Assembly: GCF_030295405.1 (NCBI RefSeq)
Contig: NZ_AP027080.1
Coordinates: 1,860,001 to 1,924,000, forward strand
Reading direction: 5' to 3'
Source: Mesoterricola silvestris
Lineage (GTDB): Bacteria; Acidobacteriota; Holophagae; Holophagales; Holophagaceae
Length of the DNA stretch: 64,000 bases
Under the pieces are notes generated by a model. That model was given only the letters and a program-made list of their open reading frames with translations. It was not told the origin of the DNA and made no database searches. The translations under genes were made by a program, and so were the position numbers. This document shows, in pieces, positions 60,302 through 64,000 of the stretch. The first letter of the stretch is position 1; the number at the start of each line of letters is the position of its first letter.

Positions 60302-61294
60302 ATGCCGAGCAGCGCCGCGTTCACCCCGGGCCCCGTGGGTTCGTTCATCAAGCACCATTTCCGCCACTTCAACGCGGCGGCCATGGTCGACGCGGCCGAG
60401 GGGTACCGCACCCACCTCCTGGAGGGCGGCAAGATGATGGTGAGCCTCGCCGGGGCCATGAGCACGGCCGAACTGGGCCTGAGCCTCGCGGAAATGATCC
60501 GCCAGGACAAGGTCCATCTCATCACCTGCACCGGCGCCAACCTGGAGGAGGACATCTTCAACCTGGTGGCCCACGACTACTACGAGCGCGTGCCCAACTA
60601 CCGCGACCTCACCCCCGCCGACGAGAAGGCCCTCCTGGACCGTCACATGAACCGGGTCACGGACACCTGCATCCCCGAGATGGAGGCCATGCGCCGCATC
60701 GAGAAGGCCATCCTCAAGGAGTGGATGGCCGCGGATGCCGCCGGCGAGCGCCGCTTCCCCCACGAGTTCCTGTACCGCCTCCTGCGCAGCGGCGTGCTGG
60801 AGCAGTACCACCAGATCGACACCAAGAACAGCTGGATGATCGCGGCCTGCGAGAAGAACCTGCCCATCGTCGTGCCCGGCTGGGAGGACAGCACCCTGGG
60901 CAACATGTTCGCCGCCGCCGTGATCCGGGGCGACGTGAAGAACGTCCACACGGTCCGCACCGGCATCGAGTACATGACCTGGCTCGCCCGCTTTTACCAG
61001 GAGATCACGAAGGATTGTTCCCTGGGCATGTTCCAGGTGGGCGGCGGCATCGCGGGGGACTTCCCGATCTGCGTGGTGCCCATGCTCCACCAGGACCTGG
61101 AACTGGAGGCCCCGCTCTGGGGCTATTTCTGCCAGATCAGCGATTCCACCACCAGCTACGGTTCCTACTCCGGCGCCGTGCCCAACGAGAAGATCACCTG
61201 GGGCAAGCTGGGGGCGGACACCCCCAAGTTCATCGTGGAGAGCGATGCCACCATCGTGGCGCCCCTGATGTTCGCCTATTTGCTTGGCTGGTAG
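60302..61294 (+). CDS. Deoxyhypusine synthase-like protein
   Basis: 330 residues from the ATG at 60302 (GGAG 6 nt upstream); an ATG four codons earlier is less well placed. The family transfers a 4-aminobutyl group from spermidine. NAD-site motifs (GAMSTAELGLSLAEMI, TCTGANLEEDIFNL), VVPGWEDSTLGNMFAA, and the catalytic Lys in EKITWGKLGAD (Lys302) are kept. Bacteria lack the eukaryotic target eIF5A; some bacterial relatives make homospermidine. Substrate here is unknown. speA in the same window gives a possible polyamine link. Confidence 0.88.
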   Translation: MPSSAAFTPGPVGSFIKHHFRHFNAAAMVDAAEGYRTHLLEGGKMMVSLAGAMSTAELGLSLAEMIRQDKVHLITCTGANLEEDIFNLVAHDYYERVPNYRDLTPADEKALLDRHMNRVTDTCIPEMEAMRRIEKAILKEWMAADAAGERRFPHEFLYRLLRSGVLEQYHQIDTKNSWMIAACEKNLPIVVPGWEDSTLGNMFAAAVIRGDVKNVHTVRTGIEYMTWLARFYQEITKDCSLGMFQVGGGIAGDFPICVVPMLHQDLELEAPLWGYFCQISDSTTSYGSYSGAVPNEKITWGKLGADTPKFIVESDATIVAPLMFAYLLGW

Positions 61295-61396
61295 CTTCTT
61301 CGCCGGGGGGGGCCGGCTAATTACGATCCCTGGGTCTTGTTCTCTTGATCCCCCCGTTTTCCTTGGATAGACTTGGGCTACCTTTTGGAGGTTCCA

Positions 61397-61588
61397 ATGA
61401 AGCGTTCCATCCTCGCCATCGCCGTCGCCTTCTGCGCCGCCTCGTTCTCCTTCGCCACCGTCGCCATCCAGAAGGAAGCCAAGGCCAAGGATCCCAAGGT
61501 CACCTGCAAGTCCTGCCACACCGCCATGCCCTGCACCAAGACCAACCTCACCGATGAAGGCAAGAAGTGGATCCCCGCCAAGAAGTAG
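61397..61588 (+). CDS. Small exported protein with one CxxCH motif
   Basis: 63 residues from the ATG at 61397 (GGAGG 5 nt upstream). A signal peptide (SILAIAVAFCAASFSFA) is followed by only about 40 residues containing CKSCH, which fits a covalent haem c site, plus one more Cys (AMPCTKTN). No distal Met is visible. It may be a minimal monohaem c-type cytochrome, or a metal- or thiol-binding peptide. A strong terminator follows, so it is monocistronic. Confidence 0.65.
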   Translation: MKRSILAIAVAFCAASFSFATVAIQKEAKAKDPKVTCKSCHTAMPCTKTNLTDEGKKWIPAKK

Positions 61589-61608
61589 TGGCGAGCCCCC
61601 GCTGACGG

Positions 61609-61637
61609 AAAGCGCCCACCGCGAGGTGGGCGCTTTT
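61609..61637 (+). terminator. Rho-independent terminator
   Basis: AAAGCGCCCACC (61609-61620), loop GCGA, GGTGGGCGCTTT (61625-61636) and further T, 20 nt after the CxxCH gene. Confidence 0.85.
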
Positions 61638-61674
61638 CGTTAGCGGGCGCGCAGGAGGGTGGTGAGTCATCGTC

Positions 61675-61751
61675 CGTGTCCCGGACATTCGCCCCGGGTC
61701 GCTGGCGCAGCTTGCCTGCGCCAGCGACCCGGGGCGAATGTCCGGGACACG
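61675..61751. repeat. Foldback element F: 36-bp perfect palindrome
   Basis: Arms 61675-61710 and 61716-61751 are perfect inverted copies around the loop CTTGC. The outer part is CGTGTCCCGGACATTCGCCC; the inner part is CTGGCGCAG-type like the hairpin of element C. It sits between convergent genes, 8 nt past the E2 gene stop. Confidence 0.9.
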
Positions 61752-61759
61752 GGCGATTC

Positions 61760-63022
61760 CTAGGCGAGGCCGAAGTCCGAGGATTCCAGTTCCTTCTTGA
61801 CGGCGGCCATGAAGAGGTCGGCGGTGGAGCCGTCGATGATGCGGTGGTCGAAGCTCAGGGCGCTGAACATCACTTCCCGGATGGCCAGGACGTCCTGGCC
61901 CAGGTCGTCGGTGACGACCACGGGGCGCTTCTTCACGGCGCCCATGCCCATGATGGCCACCTGGGGCTGGTTGATCACGGGCAGGCCGAAGGTGTCGCCG
62001 AAGACCCCGGGATTCGTGATCGTGAAGGTGCCCCCGGAGATCTCGTCGGGCTTGAGCTGCTTGGCGCGGGCCCGGCCGGCCAGGTCGTTGAGGGCCAGGG
62101 CCAGGCCGCCCAGGTTGAGCTGGTCGGCGTTCTTGACCACGGGGACGATGAGGCCCCAGTCCAGGGCCACGGCGATGCCCAGGTGCACGTCCTGCTTGTA
62201 GACGATGGAATCGCCGTCCACGCTGGCGTTGACTACGGGGTAGGCCCGGAGGGCCTTGGCCACGGCCATCATGGCGAAGGGCATGAAGCTGAGCTTGGTG
62301 CCGTACGAAGCCTCGAAGGCCTGCTTATGCCGGGCGCGCAGGCGCGACACGTTGGACATGTCGATCTCGAAGACCGTGTACACGTGGGCGCTGGTGTGCT
62401 TGGAAAGGACCATGTTGTCGCTGATGATCTTGCGCATGCGGGACATGGGCTCCACCCGGACGCGCTCGCCGGGGGCGAAGGCGGGGACGGCGGAGGCCGG
62501 GGCGGCCTTGGGGGCGGCCGGCGCGGCGGAGGCCGCAGGCTTGGCGGCCAGGTAGGCCTCCATGTCCTGCTTGGTGACCCGGCCCATCATGCCGGAACCG
62601 GGCACCGTGGCCAGGTCCACGCCGTGGTCCCCCGCCATGCGGCGGACCAGGGGACTGGACTTGGTGCGCAGGCGGCCTTCCAGGGTATCCCCGGCGGGGG
62701 CCGGGGGCAGGGCGGGAGCCGCCGCGGGGGCGGCGGGGGCCGGGGCCGGCGCGGCCTTCCCGGGAGCGGCGGCGGGCTTCTCCCCGGCCGCGCCGATGCG
62801 GGCCACCACGGTGCCCACGGGCACCGTGGCGTTCACGTCCACGAGGATCTCCAGGAGGGTTCCGGCGATGGGCGCGGGGATCTCGGCGTCCACCTTGTCG
62901 GTGGAGATCTCGTAGAGGGTCTCGTCCTTGCCGATGGCTTCCCCCGGCTGCCGGTGCCACTTCAGGATCGTAGCCTCGGCGATGGATTCCCCCATCTGGG
63001 GCATGACGACGTCGAATGCCAT
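61760..63022 (-). CDS. sucB: 2-oxoacid dehydrogenase E2 (dihydrolipoamide acyltransferase, probably succinyltransferase)
   Basis: 420 residues. An N-terminal lipoyl domain (1-80) has the lipoyl-lysine in EISTDKVDAEIP (Lys43). Pro/Ala-rich linkers flank a peripheral-subunit-binding domain (about 118-158; SPLVRRMAGDHGVDLATVPG). The acyltransferase core ends with the catalytic SFDHRIIDG. The form MPQMGESIAEATILKW is common in SucB-type E2, but a branched-chain or pyruvate E2 cannot be ruled out, as no E1 or E3 gene is adjacent. It follows gatA by 9 nt. Confidence 0.9.
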   Translation of the reverse strand: MAFDVVMPQMGESIAEATILKWHRQPGEAIGKDETLYEISTDKVDAEIPAPIAGTLLEILVDVNATVPVGTVVARIGAAGEKPAAAPGKAAPAPAPAAPAAAPALPPAPAGDTLEGRLRTKSSPLVRRMAGDHGVDLATVPGSGMMGRVTKQDMEAYLAAKPAASAAPAAPKAAPASAVPAFAPGERVRVEPMSRMRKIISDNMVLSKHTSAHVYTVFEIDMSNVSRLRARHKQAFEASYGTKLSFMPFAMMAVAKALRAYPVVNASVDGDSIVYKQDVHLGIAVALDWGLIVPVVKNADQLNLGGLALALNDLAGRARAKQLKPDEISGGTFTITNPGVFGDTFGLPVINQPQVAIMGMGAVKKRPVVVTDDLGQDVLAIREVMFSALSFDHRIIDGSTADLFMAAVKKELESSDFGLA

Positions 63023-63031
63023 TGGGTGCTC

Positions 63032-64000
63032 CTAGCAATCGAGGCGGGGCGCCTCGGTGTGATGCTTCGTGATCTGCTGGTAGGCGTGGGCCAGTTCCAG
63101 CAGGGAAACGTCCGAAAGGGAGGGACCGATGAGCTGGAGGCCCACCGGCAGGCCGGACGCGAAGCCCGCCGGCATGGAAAGGGCGGGCAGGGCCGCCAGC
63201 GAGGGGGTGACGGTGAAGACGTCCGAGAGGTACATCGAAAGGGGATCGCCGGTCCGGTCGCCCAGGGGAAAGGCGGTGCCGGGGCACACGGGGGTGGCCA
63301 GGACGTCCACCTGCCCGAAGGCTTCGGTGAAATCGCGCAGGATGAGGGTCCGGGCCTTCTGGGCCTTCAGGTAGAAGGCCTCGTAGTAGCCGCGGGAGAG
63401 GCAGAAGGCCCCCAGGAGGATGCGGCGCTTGGCCTCCATCCCGAAGCCCTCGTCCCGGGTGGCGGCGACCATGGTGTCCAGGGTTTCCGAAGGGGTCCGG
63501 GCGCCGAACCTCACCCCGTCGAACCGGGCCAGGTTGCTGGACACCTCCGAGGTGGTGATGAGGTAGTAGGTGTCGATGGCGAAGCGGGTGTGGGGCAGGG
63601 AGACCTCCACCAGCTCGGCCCCCTCGGCCTCCAGGGCGCGCAGGGCGGCCTCCAGGACCCCCCGGACCCCCTCTTCGATGCCTTCGCCGAAGCACTCCCG
63701 GGGAAGGCCGATGCGCAGGCCCTTGAGGGCGCGGGGCCGCAGCTCCGCGAGGCGCTCCCGCCCGGGCAGGTCCACGCTGGTGGCGTCAAGGGGATCGGAG
63801 CCGGCCATGACGGAGAGGGCCGCGGCGAGGTCCCGGGCCGAGGCGGCCACGGGCCCCACGATGTCCAGGGAGGAGGCCATGGCCGTGACCCCGTACCGGC
63901 TCAGGGCGCCATAGGTGGGGCGCAGGGCGGTGACGTTGCAGAAGCTTCCCGGCAGCCGAACGGAACCGCCCGTGTCGGTGCCCAGGGCCAGGGGGGCGTA
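63032..64000 (-). CDS. gatA: Asp-tRNA(Asn)/Glu-tRNA(Gln) amidotransferase subunit A (N-terminal part outside window)
   Basis: 322 codons are visible and the frame runs off the right edge. GatA is the amidase of GatCAB, which supplies ammonia from Gln to convert misacylated tRNA. GTDTGGSVRLPGSFCN holds the nucleophile Ser of the amidase signature. TYGALSRYGVTAMASSLDIVGP and GLRIGLPRECF are typical. The cis-Ser and Lys of the triad lie upstream, outside the window. GatB and GatC are not in view. Confidence 0.92.
   Translation of the reverse strand, partial: YAPLALGTDTGGSVRLPGSFCNVTALRPTYGALSRYGVTAMASSLDIVGPVAASARDLAAALSVMAGSDPLDATSVDLPGRERLAELRPRALKGLRIGLPRECFGEGIEEGVRGVLEAALRALEAEGAELVEVSLPHTRFAIDTYYLITTSEVSSNLARFDGVRFGARTPSETLDTMVAATRDEGFGMEAKRRILLGAFCLSRGYYEAFYLKAQKARTLILRDFTEAFGQVDVLATPVCPGTAFPLGDRTGDPLSMYLSDVFTVTPSLAALPALSMPAGFASGLPVGLQLIGPSLSDVSLLELAHAYQQITKHHTEAPRLDC

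Overview
This window reads as chromosome of a high-GC, Gram-negative bacterium, most likely Acidobacteriota of the class Holophagae (Geothrix/Holophaga-like). That placement is an inference from gene content: futalosine-pathway menaquinone synthesis (mqnE), a B12-dependent ribonucleotide reductase (nrdJ), lipid A synthesis (lpxK), EtfAB, GC-rich third codon positions and many sensory proteins. No rRNA gene is present to confirm it. There is one tRNA gene, tRNA-Gly(CCC).

Region 1 (1-6.1 kb) has lower GC and looks like the late end of a prophage or phage remnant. It holds the C-terminal part of a modular tail-tip/fibre protein and four small phage-like genes, one encoding a very Trp-rich membrane protein. 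It then holds a compact three-gene signalling cassette: a 56-residue peptide with a GG-leader-like layout, a four-TM LytS-type histidine kinase and a LytTR response regulator. A small gene follows, preceded by helically phased CCGTTCA repeats. No integrase or transposase is visible.

Region 2 (6.2-37 kb) is housekeeping and envelope: queG, speA, an HDOD/arfB/STAS operon, purN, a Gfo/Idh oxidoreductase followed by an N-terminally missing serine hydrolase, a Wzi-like outer-membrane protein, a glycosyltransferase 9/M64 peptidase pair, yhbY with an odd FHA-GAF sensor, mqnE with 5-formyl-THF cyclo-ligase, and a TetR-HlyD-ABC-ABC-permease exporter resembling E. coli cecR/ybhGFSR but with a single permease. 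Next come rpoZ/coaBC, and a biotin-carboxylase-like protein that has lost catalytic residues beside an intact biotinyl carrier and a PAS-GAF hybrid kinase.

Region 3 (37-64 kb) carries lpxK, a cNMP/FHA sensor, etfBA, murG with an S41 pseudoprotease and a YibQ-type deacetylase, cutA/glpX, an FG-GAP lipoprotein, an Ldh-family dehydrogenase, nrdJ with two candidate NrdR boxes, tandem APC amino-acid permeases, a ComF-like protein, a deoxyhypusine-synthase-like protein, a tiny CxxCH protein, a 2-oxoacid dehydrogenase E2 and the C-terminal part of gatA.

The most striking non-coding feature is a family of composite foldback (long inverted-repeat) elements at about 40.1, 45.7, 51.1, 55.4, 59.9 and 61.7 kb, with probable remnants at 9.15 and 29.8 kb. 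They share a GTCCCGGAC-like motif next to hairpins whose arms differ from copy to copy, and most lie between convergent genes. The best candidates for undescribed biology are these elements, the peptide-kinase-LytTR cassette, and the biotin-carboxylase-like protein lacking its catalytic base.
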